64,000 nt of DNA from Thunnus maccoyii (GCF_910596095.1 NC_056550.1:24858001-24922000); one strand, 5' to 3'; positions 1 to 10,692 are shown, counted from the first letter of the stretch. Translations and numbers: made by a program. The notes: generated by a model not told the origin, from the letters alone.

Positions 1-1
1 A

Positions 2-934
2 CGACAGCACCGGATGCTGCAGTTTTTAAATGACCTGGAGAAAAGTGCTGTTCAATTAGACAGGATGAATAAGGGGGCAATGATCTCCAGATTGGCAGGA
101 AGCTCAGTGCGGGTGATTGCAGGTATTTTTTCCATCATTGGGGTGGCATTAATTCCTGTGACTGCTGGAGTGTCTCTTGCTCTGAAAATGACTGGGCTGG
201 GGCTGGGAATTACCAGCGGAGTCAACAGTATTGTCACCACAGCCACAGAGACTGGAGTCAACTTCAAATATCAAAAGAAAGCCAATGAAGACTTCCAGAG
301 CTTCATGGAGGATATACAGCGTCTTCAGGATTGTCTGGACGAGGCATCCAGTCAAACAGTCACCGACATAGAAGTAAGTAAGACAGATGTGGCTGTGGGG
401 GTAGGCAAGGTGCTTTGGAAAGTTCGTGGTGTTGGAAAAAAATTCAGTTCATTTGCTCATGCTGTCTCTGCTATGAAGATGTTGAAAAGTAAAAAGCAGA
501 TTGCAGTTGCTGGCAAGGTGGTGGCCCAGGGACACAACGTGTTAGGTAACATGCCTGGAGTGGGGCCAGATATCCCAGATATTGGTGAGGTAGCAGTCAA
601 CGGGTCCCTTGACCTGTCTGATTCAGCCAGGGCTGGTGCCATCACGCTCAATGTTTTCTTCATTGGCATGGACATCTACAACATCTGTAAAGACAGCGTC
701 AGTCTGGCCAAAGGCAGCGAGACCAAAGTCTCACAGCTCATCAGGGCCAGAGCTGCACTTTGGAGCTCAGAGATGGACTCGTGGAAGAAGATCCGCAACT
801 CTTTGTGTGAGGGTCTGCGGACATCAGAGAAAAAACTAGCTATCCTGGACATGCCATTTGAGCTGGATGAAAGAAAGATAAAGAAACAGAAATGGAATTT
901 CCATCTGATGAAGTGGTCTTGTATAATACTGTAG
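2..934 (+). CDS. Apolipoprotein L-like protein, 3' part (5' end outside window)
   Basis: Open frame running in from the window edge and ending at a TAG at 932-934, about 310 residues. The first ATG in the window is at 14, but the frame is open upstream of it, so this is probably the large last coding exon of a longer gene and the true start is not visible. A hydrophobic glycine-rich hairpin lies at about 105-250, followed by amphipathic helical stretches and a second hydrophobic segment around 640-680 (NVFFIGMDIYNIC). This layout, and the run DIGEVAVNGSLDLSDSARAG, fit the apolipoprotein L family: membrane-inserting, colicin-like helical proteins linked in mammals to lipid binding, ion channels and innate immunity. 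Teleosts carry many such genes, so the paralogue cannot be named. No canonical AATAAA was seen before the retroviral LTR at 1144. Family call fairly sure; function inferred from the family. Confidence 0.78.
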   Translation, partial: RQHRMLQFLNDLEKSAVQLDRMNKGAMISRLAGSSVRVIAGIFSIIGVALIPVTAGVSLALKMTGLGLGITSGVNSIVTTATETGVNFKYQKKANEDFQSFMEDIQRLQDCLDEASSQTVTDIEVSKTDVAVGVGKVLWKVRGVGKKFSSFAHAVSAMKMLKSKKQIAVAGKVVAQGHNVLGNMPGVGPDIPDIGEVAVNGSLDLSDSARAGAITLNVFFIGMDIYNICKDSVSLAKGSETKVSQLIRARAALWSSEMDSWKKIRNSLCEGLRTSEKKLAILDMPFELDERKIKKQKWNFHLMKWSCIIL

Positions 935-1143
935 AACCAGCAGTAGTCTCACAAAGCTTTTTACCAACTCTGATTAATGTGAATGAACCATGTATGAAAA
1001 TTCAGTCTTGCTAACAGCTGTAAATCACTGATCAGTGTTGAACATCATTTAAGTCTTTGAGGAATTCTTAGATAGCTGCATTTCTAATGACATAAACTGA
1101 TGTATTGAATCTGTATGTGTTGAGGCAAAAATACCTTGCTCTA
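935..1143. other. ApoL 3' flank
   Basis: AT-rich sequence between the apoL stop and the proposed LTR edge. It probably holds the 3' UTR. No further coding signal or AATAAA was seen. Confidence 0.5.
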
Positions 1144-2341
1144 TGTGGAGGAACAAGGAATTACAGACTCATTAATAACACTGAGCTTGATCTCAGATTT
1201 AAGGAATTTATTACAGAGTATCAAGTCAAATTAATATGAACAACCAACAGCAATCAGCAAACAGAGACAGAGTCTCGCTACTCGGCTGAATAGGGTGCAG
1301 TCTCCTTTAACCAAGGTGGCATCAAGAGACTAGGGATGTGCAGAGGGCCCAGTATTTGTATTTGTATCTGTATTTGTTGAGACAGTAAAATTATTTGTAT
1401 TTGTATTTGTATATGAATAAAAGTGGAAAGAGGCTTAAAAATCCTGTTTTTGTTTTTATTACGCCTCTAATTTTAGAAAATTAAAGTGTTACAATAACTG
1501 TTCATGAATAAACTACCTTATAAAGGAGGTACCCACACCGGGTCTCAGACTGGAGTCTCCCAGATCATACATGACTGCACTGACTACTGAGCTAAAACTT
1601 CACTCATCACCTCATTGCAGACAGACTTCTACCTTTATTTATATACCATACCATACCATACCATATACCATAGCACAGAGACAGCACAGTATGTAACGTT
1701 TGCGTAGGGAAGAACTTCAAAGGTGATTCTTACTTTGCACTTTTCATTTATTGCCTATTTTTTATAACCTAACTTTGTGTAAAGGAGAAGGGGAACAACA
1801 GGTTATGGAGAGTGTGTCAGTAGCTCAGCTTTATCTCTGGGGAACACACCCAACTCCAAGACTGATGTCCAAATTAGGAAATATGTGTTATGTAGCAGGT
1901 GGATGTGTCTCCTCTTGTTGAGACCTGCGGACAGACTTCTACTTTTTTTTAAAAACAAATAATTTTTAAAACATTTGTATAAACAAATATTCATATAAAA
2001 TCCACTATTTGTGCTTTGCTGAATAATGCATTTGTTTTCCGGCACACCCCTACAAGAGACTGAACACAGGTTAACTATAATGACTGTCCTTATATGCAAA
2101 CAGAACTTGCAGATGGTCACGTACTTTGACGTCTGTCCTGATTTCACTCCTGCGCAGTTCATTCCGTCCTCTGTCTAGACGCAGGGGCATCAGTTTTTTA
2201 GGACCAGTCATTTGAGTTCAGTGCTATTTACTTATACAGTTCATTCAAACATACTTTGTCCTTACAGAAAGTTCATCATTCTTACAATTTATAACACACC
2301 AAAACAGAATAACAGATTAAGCAAATAAGATTTCCCCTACA
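1144..2341 (-). mobile_element. Endogenous retrovirus 3' LTR, minus orientation, split by a hAT insertion
   Basis: On the minus strand the LTR would begin TGTAGGGGAA at 2341, directly after a polypurine tract (AAAAGGGAGGA, about 2345-2356) that follows the env remnant. It would end with the inverted form of TGTGGAGGAA at 1144. The two edges match at 8 of 10 bases as an imperfect inverted repeat. Minus-strand signals fit an LTR: TATA-like TATAAG near 2091-2096 and AATAAA at 1207-1212. Without the hAT insertion and its extra target copy the LTR is about 468 bp. No second LTR is in the window, so the boundaries cannot be confirmed by comparison. Confidence 0.6.
1323..2060. mobile_element. Non-autonomous hAT-type element (1331-2052) with perfect 8-bp target duplication
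   Basis: The 722-bp element begins TAGGGATGTGC and ends with the inverted match to TAGGGGTGTGC. It is flanked by identical 8-bp repeats CAAGAGAC at 1323-1330 and 2053-2060, the target-site size of hAT transposases. Inside are repeated TATTTG hexamers near the left end and a short ATACC pentamer run at 1643-1664. There is no transposase ORF. It sits inside the LTR between the TATA-like and poly(A) signals, so it inserted after the retrovirus. Confidence 0.82.
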
Positions 2342-2528
2342 AATCCTCCCTTTTGACATTTTGACAACTAAACATTCAAATTAACTGTTTTAAGCTAACA
2401 GAGCAAAGAGCAAAATATCAGTAATGTAAATTCACAGAGATTCAATACATCACATCATTAGCTCTACTTCACCTGAGCTGATACTATCCCGGTGGCTCAT
2501 GTGGGAAACAAAAATATGTCAGTAAGCT
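2342..2528. other. Polypurine tract and env 3' flank of the endogenous retrovirus
   Basis: Holds the minus-strand polypurine tract next to the LTR edge and a short non-coding stretch before the env stop codon. Nothing else seen. Confidence 0.45.
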
Positions 2529-4880
2529 TTAAAGACCATCCTCAGTTTCATCATCACGATCAAGGCTCCCTGGACATGTTGGAATCCAGTCTGGAACAGG
2601 GAACAAATCAGGTTGATCTGGATATTGCACAGCTACCAGCGTTGTTGTGGCCTTTGTAACACAAACTTTGACAAAAGTTGTAATTAGGACGATTACAATC
2701 ACAATGAAAATTATACCTCCTGGCATCCATACTAGGCCTTAAATGAGAGAAGATACCTAGAACCCAGTCACTGCCTGCAGCCCCCCAAAGGGGTTCCAGT
2801 GGTGGTCTTCTTGTAGTTCCTGGATACCCTGTTCGGTGTCTGTTATTACATCGTCAACTGAGGAAGAAGCATCCCTAATGAACGTGCAGCATTCTGACGC
2901 GAGGACTTTACAGACTCCGCCTTGTGAGGCCAGAATCAGATCTAGAGGCATCCTATTTTGAAGCACCATATCTCTAATGTCATTTAGCTCTCCCTGCATG
3001 GCGGAGATAGCTGTCGAGGTTTTATTCATGTGCCTTTCAAGAACAGTCGAGAGTACAGCTATTTCCTCTTGGCTTCTGTACACACCATATGCTGGTACTA
3101 TAACACTCAGGATTTTAGATCCAAGGGGAATAGTGCGTTTGTGACATACATGGTATGGAGCAAGCTCCTCGGGGTCAACTCTCCTAATCAAAGGGACAAG
3201 CTATGCGAAATAACATCTACCAGCAATGGGCTTTCTATGAGTTGTACCTCTTATCGGAATGCTACTGTAAGCCAGATTCCCGCAAACTAAATAGGCTTGT
3301 ACCGGTAACGCTAAATTTGTAGTTACACTGAAAAGGTGAACTATATTGTTAGCGCAGTTACTCATACCTAAGAAATATCCAGCTTCTGCATTAAATTGGA
3401 GACAGCAGTTAACATGAGTTAATGGGTGTACAGGAATTGGAGGTCTTGGTTTAGTACAATCTTTATCTCTTGGTCTGGCTGGAATTAAAGGTTTAGTGCA
3501 ATTATGCCTGGTCCAGGATGATTGTGTTATTTTAAATTCCTTTACCCAGGGTATACTCTGTACACCTACTTCAAATCGAATTGATGCTGTATTCGGTGTG
3601 AGGGAACACTCAGAATTCAACCATTTACTGTCTGTTGTGCAATTGGTTTCAGCTAAGGTCATTTGCATTTTATACCTTAACCCTTGTTGAGCATACTTCT
3701 TGTAATATGTTAACTTAAACAAAGTTACCCAGTTAGCGTCTTTAGGTCGATTATCACGATTAAATGCTCGCGAAACATATGATAACCCCTTTGTCACCCT
3801 GATATTGAAAAATGGTTGGTGCATCGGGTTTGGCGTGTGGCGCAGGGGTATAGCAATCTTCATCATCACTTGCAAACTGCCTCGAGAAAATAGACAATCT
3901 CATAACACTCAAATCTACATCTGCAAATGGGACTGGAGAAAGCATAGGAGATTTAAATGAAGTGGGCATATGCTGACATATCCGACAATTTGAAAAATTT
4001 CGGCAAACTCCATCAGGATAGACAACACAATATTATGAGCCTCATAAGGCGGTATTGGAGTTGGGAGGTTCCTTATCACTAGGCTTACTTTACACACAGG
4101 CTGCCACTCAAATCTAGTTGGGTAGGCTGGTTCCGTACTACAGTTGTCAGGCCTGCTGCACCAGAATGGGTATTCAGAACTGCTGTCATACCTAGTGCTC
4201 AGAATTACTAAACATGCATTATGTGTATTGCACTGAGTCTGGACATTTTCTGGGGCTACTGATAACCAGTGGCCAAAATTTGGTTCACTAAGTCTTAATG
4301 TATATATCTGACACTCATAATCTGCACACAAATCTGCTGGGCACTTGAATCTGATTGTACCTCGTCTTTGTGGCTTGTAAGGAGACAGAAATGTTGAATC
4401 CATTCATTTACCAGTGGCTCTTGTAGGCGGCACTCGATCTCTTTGTGGGCATATGTGTTGACACTGTCTAATCCATTCACTACTGTCTCCATGGGCTGGT
4501 ATTTCCTGGCATGACTGTGGTTTTCTGCACCAAAATGGAAAATTTGCTCCAATATCAAACACTTCATGTAGCCATACGGTACAGACACTACGTCCTGCTC
4601 GTGCATTTCATACAATGTCAACTAAGTCCTGTCTAACCTCAACCAGCTCACCATCATCTACTGTAAAAATTGTGTGATTACCCTTACCACATTGTACTGC
4701 TGAGCAATGGAAAACAACGTTACCGTCTAACCATTCTCTTTTAGGACGGAGGTGGGAGTTGATTCCTGTATGGTTGGAAAGATTGCGTGCCTGTTACTCA
4801 CTGATGACAAAAGGAATCATTACTACCATGGTTAGTGTTAATAATAAACATGTGCCTCCTCTCAGGCTTAACCCGGCCAT
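2529..4880 (-). pseudogene. Endogenous retroviral envelope gene, broken by frameshifts and stops
   Basis: Minus-strand env remnant in at least five frame-shifted blocks. A hydrophobic leader starts at an ATG at 4880 and runs to a stop near 4795. Cysteine-rich, surface-subunit-like blocks follow at 4621-4295, 4403-3915 and 3875-3201. A transmembrane-subunit block lies at 3191-2757, and a final block (2726-2529) has one membrane span and a short tail. In the transmembrane block, a heptad-like helix is followed by an LQNR-type immunosuppressive-domain-like motif and a CX6CC motif (about 2912-2886), typical of gammaretrovirus-like envelopes. Stops and frame changes separate the blocks, so no intact envelope can be made. 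The gag and pol of this provirus are not beside it: sequence beyond about 4900 belongs to another element on the other strand. Class assignment rests on the CX6CC motif. Confidence 0.8.
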
Positions 4881-4929
4881 GCATCCTGAAGGGATGCCAT
4901 GGCTGTGGTCGATCCATCGCTGGACAGAG

Positions 4930-7775
4930 AATGTCTCCTACGTCGCCACAATTTTCACAACCTTCTTGATGTTTATTGAGGCTCGGAGTGCAGGCAGAGC
5001 CCAATTCGCACTGAAATTCTATGCACGTCACAACCCTGATGAAGACATTGCTGCAATACACCGGGAGGCTCTACTGTTGGATGCAGAGCATGGGAACTCA
5101 CAACCAGAGGTAACATGCGCTTCTGTGAACAACTCACGTGTTCCCATTAAACCATTGCAGGAGACCAAGTGGAAGGAGACTCTGAAGCGAGATATTATGA
5201 AGGATGTGAAATCTCAGATGAAAGGACTGACACAGGAAGTGATGAAGGAAATTAAACCACTTCTTCAGCTGAATCACAGCCCTCAACACAGTCTAGGGGG
5301 AAGCGATGGTGACCATCCTCCTATGCTAATGATTGAGATGAACAAGGTAGGCCTATTTGTCGCCAATGTAGACAAGCAGGGCATATTGCCAGGTTCTGTA
5401 GGAGGCCAGCTGCCTCCCAGCCAACTTTAAACTAGCCGTCCCTGCTGCTGAGGTCCGAGGGTCAGGGGTTGCTAATCCACCAGATGAGTCAAGGGCCACT
5501 GAGGTATTTATCGGGCAATGTCCAACAATAAGAGTAGCCATTGAGGGAGTTGAGCTGCAAGGACTGCTAGATATGGGGTCACAGGTCACATTAATGGGAC
5601 AGAGTCCCATTAATATAGGACCCCTATAGTGTTCTGGTTTCGGGCAGCCAATGGCCTTGAGATACCTTACACTAGCTACGTTTTGTTAGATCTTGAAGTA
5701 GAAGGTATTAAGGCAGGGGGTTGTGGTAGTTAAGGATGACCACTGCACACACCTGCTCATTACAGGTATGAATGTTGTGACTTCCTTCTGGGATGCTCTC
5801 TTTAAATGGCCCGGAAAGTCTGCTTTCTCCCCACAACAGTTGAAAAACCAGAGAGTTTGGAGGGATGCCTTTGCCACCTGCCGTCATGTTGAGGCCACCA
5901 TGGCAGAAGACAGGTTACTCGGGTATGTGCGGCCAGCTGGGCGGCGCAACATACAAGTCCCACCAAAAAGTGAAGTGCTGGTATGGGGTCGTGCTCAGAT
6001 AGGCCCGGGAGGAGCAGATTACTGTGCCCTGGTGGAGGCACTGCCAGACACTAGCAATGTGGGAATGGCCAGAACACTAAACAGTGGTAAGGAAAGATGT
6101 ACCACATAGATGTAGCTGCCGTGCATGGACCTCATGACTTGAGCTTGTCTCTTGAGGATGGATGTGTTGTTGAAGTGGCCATGGTAGATGCTGCAGCTGC
6201 CCATGGAAAACAAGAGCTGTCAAAGGAGGTGAGTAACTTGACTAACAGACCTGATCTGTCTGAACAGCAACAACAACAACCATGCTGCTTAAGTGGGAAA
6301 AAGTGTTCGCAAAACATGATGAGGATTTTGGACGGACAGACCTGGTACAACACCGCATCCACACTGGTGACACAGCTCCTGTTAGAGAGAGGTATCGACC
6401 TCTTCCCCCTCTGATGTACAAAGAGATGAAGACCCTACTCGCAGGTATGTTAGAGAAAGGGTTCATCAGAGAGAGCTGTAGTCCATGGGCTGCACCCATA
6501 GTCTTGGTGAGGAAAAAGGATGGTAGCTGGAGATTTTGTGTAGATTACAGAAAATTGAATGCTGTAACTCAAAAAGATGCTTTTCCTCTGCCCAGGATTG
6601 AAGAGACCCTTACCAGCCTCACTTGAGCGGAGTGATTTTCCACTCTTGACCTGGCCAGTGGCTACTGGCAAGTCAAAATGGATCCCCAAGACAGAGAAAA
6701 TCGCATTTACCACCCCACTTGGACTGTTTGAATTTGAGCACATGCCTTTTGGTCTTTGCAACGCACCCGCAACATTCCAATGGCTGATGCAGCAGTGTCT
6801 AAGTGGCCAGGTGGCAGAGTCCTTACTGGTTTATTTGGATGACATCATCATCTACTCACCTGATTTCTCCTCTCACCTGCAGCATTTAGATGACGTGCTC
6901 CAAAGACTGTGGCAGCATGGGTTGAAACTGCGGCTGGACAAATGCGAGCTCCTGCAGCATGAGGTGAGGTTTTTGGGCCATATGGTGGATCAGGACGGGG
7001 TAAGACCTGACCCTGATAAGGTTGCAGCTGTATTGGACTGGCCTGTTCCTACCACCATAAGGCAGGTGCAAGCCTTCTTAGGACTAGCTGGCTACTACAG
7101 ATGCTTTGTGTCTGATTTTGCTAGAATCGCACACCCCTTGAACACCCTGTTGACAGGCATCCCAGCTGATAAAAAGTCAGAGACTCGGACAGTACAGTGG
7201 TCCCCTGAGTGCCAAACGTCTTTTGATGCACTAAAAACTGCATCGACACAAGCATCTGTTTTAGCATATGCTAACTATGCTCTCCCATTCATCGTCTACA
7301 CAGATGCCAGCAACCAGGGGCTAGGAGCAGGGGCACACTGACAATAATCCTGTTGCTCATCTACAAACAGCTTGCCTGGGTGCAGTGGAACAGCGCTGGG
7401 TTGCTCAGCTCGCCTTAGACTACAACATAAAGTACCACTCAGGTAAAAGTAATGTCAATGCAGATGCACTGTCCAGGTTTCCAGTTAGTTCCCCAGGCCT
7501 GCCGGGACTCCAGCCAAGGAGTATGATCCAGGAGCAGGCATCACTGTAGCAACCATTGACCTAACCCCGGAAGGAGAGGATGAGTGGGCCAGCAGCGAAT
7601 GGGAGGAAACACAAGCCGGTGACCCTGACATACAAGTGGTTAAGAGTTATGTGGAGAGACAGGCTGCACCTAAGGGACCAGAGCACCAGGCCTTGTCCCG
7701 CAGAACTCAGAAACTGTTGCAACAGTGGAAAAAATTACAGATCCGGAGCAAAATACTGTGTTATAGAGTGATTGA
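4930..7775 (+). mobile_element. Degenerate Ty3/gypsy-type LTR retrotransposon, internal region only
   Basis: Plus-strand remnant in the usual order: gag-like segment with a charged coiled region (about 4970-5430), aspartic protease (about 5500-5620), reverse transcriptase (about 6340-6990), the start of RNase H (7297-7340), and a connection segment with NVNADALSRF at about 7451-7480. The protease active-site triplet reads DMG (around 5572-5580) where DTG or DSG is expected. Most of RNase H is deleted: its first motif is followed within 100 bases by sequence normally found well downstream. Sequence similarity stops near 7770 before any integrase zinc finger or DDE core, and no LTR is visible. 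The left edge, against the oppositely oriented env remnant, is uncertain by about 80 bases. Several stops and frameshifts make it non-functional. Confidence 0.8.
6282..7341 (+). pseudogene. Gypsy reverse transcriptase/RNase H fragment, frameshifted
   Basis: Two overlapping open stretches (6282-6626 and 6577-7341) carry reverse-transcriptase blocks: SPWAAPIVLVRKKDGSWRF near 6481, MPFGLCNAPATFQ near 6742, the catalytic YLDD at 6832-6843 and the GYYR block near 7090. RNase H begins with YTDASNQGLGAG at about 7297. The reading frame is lost at about 6620-6690 by in-frame stops and a shift, and a stop follows RNase H motif 1. The catalytic aspartates of YLDD are still present, so decay is moderate. 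Confidence 0.85.
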
Positions 7776-8130
7776 TCAACATACACAATATATACACAAT
7801 ATATTGGTTTTTGTCACTTTATTTGAGAGCTGTTTGGCTGTAGTTCCTGTCACTGTCTGTTAAAAGTTTTGATCTGCTGAAGGCCTTATGATTGTTTTTC
7901 TCACTCTAATTGTGGAACATTATTATCTAATCACCATCAGCTGTGCTACTAGGGTGTGGCCTATATAACATACCAGTGCCTGTGTCCTACTATGATTGCT
8001 GATCTTGAAGAAGGCCTGAGGGCCGAAATGTCATCCAAATAAAAGGGAAATGCATATGGAGCCAGAGTGTGCAACGCTTTTTTCCTGCCCTTGAGTCTGC
8101 CTCCAGTGATCAGTACCTCACTACAACCCT
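7776..8130. repeat. Unassigned dispersed-repeat-like segment ending in an AATAAA tail
   Basis: Non-coding. Contains the near-palindromic stretch GAAGGCCTGAGGGCCGAAAT (about 8010-8029) followed by AATAAA at 8039-8044, like the 3' end of a retroposon. The family was not recognised. Confidence 0.35.
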
Positions 8131-8516
8131 TGGTGTGCATTTTCCATTATACACGAAAGCTTCAGAAACAACCATTTGGTCCTTGTGTTCAGATTTTTTG
8201 TTTGTTCTTATTTATTTTGCCTAGTATTTAACACTGTGGTTCTCCATGAACAGAAGGACCAGAAGATAAATGGTAGAGATTCACTGATGCCCCTGAGGAG
8301 ATTGATTTATTAGGTACTTATTGTATTCTAATGTGGTTCTATGTGGTCATTGTTCTGTTTTATAAAAAGAAAGTTGTTTTAGCATTTTATTCAGTGTTCA
8401 ATCCACATGCTTAGTTTTGTACTCAATTTTCAATATATGTTCTTCTTTTTTTGTCCGTCATTTTTTCTTTTAACCTGGCTGTGAATAAATGTAGAATTCA
8501 AAACATAAACTTAAAC

Positions 8517-8766
8517 AGGGGCAGCCCACTGTGGGCCCTGTCACTGGCCTGAAATGTGGGGCACGTGTGGGCCCCACACAATGGAACCCAGGTGGTGCCC
8601 CAGTGGGGCTGCAGCATGCCCAGTTAGGGGCATACTGTGGGCACACTGTGAGCTGGCCCATGGTATGCCCCTAAGGGATCATGCTACGGCCCTGCAGTGC
8701 GGCCCACACAGCCCACCTGGATTGCATCCCGTAGTGGCCCCACATGGGCCCCAAAGGGGCATGTTT
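8517..8766. repeat. GC-rich block of degenerate GGGCCCAC-type words
   Basis: About 250 bases, clearly more GC-rich than both sides, built of variants of GGGCCCAC, CCCCAGTGGGG and CACTGTGGGC. Many are self-complementary. It resembles a decayed minisatellite or palindromic MITE. The open frames across it on both strands reflect base composition and are not taken as genes. Confidence 0.5.
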
Positions 8767-9626
8767 ACTAGGACTGTGTTCATGATTCTCTTATATTTTC
8801 AAGCCATGATGTTTAGATTAGGAGATGAAGATAAGAGTAGGGGGCAGATAATAGGGACCTTCTGAGTTTACAGCAACCAAGATCAAACACAATGAAGGTT
8901 CAAGGTTAAGCTTTATTGCCTTTACACAACACAGGATTGCATAATGAGATGCAGCTGTAGCCTCCTCATGCTACAGAAAGAGAAATGGTACAAACAAGGG
9001 AAATTATAGTCAATACGTGTCACTTTAGTGTGGTACCAGATGAGATTTGAAATGAGGAACTAGGTGGGTTATAAACTCTATATACAAATTAAAATACATG
9101 TTTAAAGATATTCATATGGCCCCAATATTCCAAAACTAAGTGAAATCTATCTGATAGCATCACTAATATGTGATTGGCTGAAGGGTCACATGGTCAATTA
9201 TTTTGATTTTGTCCCGGTTTTACTTTTTTTCAATTTTTCAAGTCGGTCCTAAAACAACAGTCAAGAGCCCAAATAAACACTGGCATGTTATTCTTGCTGT
9301 AATCATGGACAAAATCCACATCTGTGCAAACATGTATTTAAAAGTTTATCTGAAGCTAATATGAATCTTCAGTCATCCAAATGAGTCAAATCAAGTAGAT
9401 ATCTTTCAACGTTGCAGTCTGTTCAGTCCCACTTTTTGTTACTTTACTTCCACCACAGCTCAACAGGGAAACACTGTCCGAGGAAACACAAAGAGGTATT
9501 TGATGCTTGATGAACTGTAATTTTAAAGCCCCACAAGTAATTTCTTCTCATTTCATCACTAATTAAAACTGCTTCTGTAAAGTGTTATAGAAATTTTAAA
9601 AATGTAACTCAAATCTATTTTATATT
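8767..9626. other. Intergenic, no gene seen
   Basis: AT-rich sequence with no coding signal. The stretch near 8899-8940 resembles the tail of an old retroposon, but no family can be supported. Confidence 0.5.
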
Positions 9627-10422
9627 CAGTGGTGGAAAATAACTAAGTACATTTACTCAAGTATTGTACTTAAGTACAATTTTGAGGTACTTGTACTTTA
9701 CTTGAGTATTTCCATTTGATGCTACTTTATACTTCCACTCCACTACATTTTGGAGGGAAATATTGTACTTTCTACTCCACTTCATTTATTTGACAGCTTT
9801 AGTTACTTTTCAGATGAAGATTTGACACAATGGATAATAAAACAAGCTTTTAAAATACAAAACATTGTTAAAGATGAAACCAGTGGTTTCCAACCTTTTG
9901 GGCTTTTGTTTTGATTTCAATAAATGTTCAAATGATCCAATATTTCAGCAAAAATCAAAGATTAGAGAAAAAGTCCAAAGACTGAAAACAGATTTGTGTA
10001 TCAGAACTTTGTTTTTTCTTCTTTCCTCTCCCATTAATCATCTCATGACCCCTCAGATTTATCCAGGGACCTTTTGTAGGGGCCCAACCCCTAGGTTGGG
10101 AACCACTGGACTAAACTAGCTAACTGTATATAAAGTAGTGTAAACTAGCTCCACCTCCAGCAGCTACAACAGTAACATGCTGCTCTAACACTGATGCTTC
10201 AGTATTAATAATCTAATGATGTCATATATAATAATATATCAGTCAGAGGGACCAAACCACTACTTTTACTGCAATACTTTAACTACATCAAGCTCATAAT
10301 ACTTATCTACTTTTACTGTAGTGGGATTTTTCATGCAGGACTTTTAGTTGTAATGGAGTATTTACATTGCTGTACTGGTACTTTTACTAAGGTAAAGGAT
10401 CTGAATATTTCTTCCACCACTG
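9627..10422 (+). mobile_element. MITE with CAGTGGTGGAA terminal repeats, copy 1, containing a second nested MITE
   Basis: Starts CAGTGGTGGAA at 9627 and ends with its exact reverse complement TTCCACCACTG at 10422, an 11-bp perfect terminal inverted repeat. The ends carry many GTACTT/AAGTAC words. There is no transposase ORF. Inverted partial copies of the same element lie at 31433-31851 and within 48250-50265. Confidence 0.8.
9881..10108. mobile_element. Nested hAT-like MITE, terminal CAGTGGTTTCCAACC
   Basis: Begins CAGTGGTTTCCAACC and ends GGTTGGGAACCACTG, an almost perfect 15-bp inverted repeat. Flanks GATGAAAC and GACTAAAC match at 6 of 8, as expected for an old 8-bp hAT target duplication. 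It lies inside the element at 9627-10422. The same nesting is present in the 49-50 kb copy, so it occurred in an ancestor of both copies. This copy lacks about 130 internal bases that the 31 kb and 50 kb copies keep. Confidence 0.72.
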
Positions 10423-10692
10423 TTTATTACATAATCATGAATATAGCTAAAACTCCTAAAGTAATAATTATTTGATGCCTCTTCCTTTAAACAATAAAGC
10501 AGCAATACTGTGTTATATCTGAAGCTTACTGTTGATGGCAGTGTGTACCCAACATTCAGTCAGTATAGGTTACACATGAAGAAGTCAACAGCACAAATCA
10601 AAGTCCAGCTACTTTAACCGTGAGCACTCCTTTCTTCAGTCGGTCCCATATGCAAACCTTTCTCTCATTTTACTTTGTGATTCAGAGGTAAC
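10423..10692. other. Sulfotransferase upstream region
   Basis: No coding signal except a splice acceptor (GATTCAG, ending about 10686) just before the start codon. This implies at least one non-coding first exon further upstream, which I could not locate. Confidence 0.45.

Noticed and set aside
457-675. Minus-strand and alternative-frame ORFs over the apoL exon
   Set aside because: They lie antisense or out of frame within a clear coding exon and have no independent features.
1803-2162. 119-codon minus-strand ORF
   Set aside because: It spans the border between a hAT element and the LTR, so it is an accidental join of repeat sequences.
2529-4880. Domesticated (syncytin-like) envelope gene
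   Set aside because: Several frameshifts and stops separate the env blocks and no long intact frame remains.
4759-5430. 223-codon plus-strand ORF as one protein
   Set aside because: The first part is antisense to the env leader and only the later part is gag-like; the frame is a fusion across a junction.
8554-8865. ORFs over the GC-rich block
   Set aside because: Open only because of repeated GC-rich words; frames exist on both strands.
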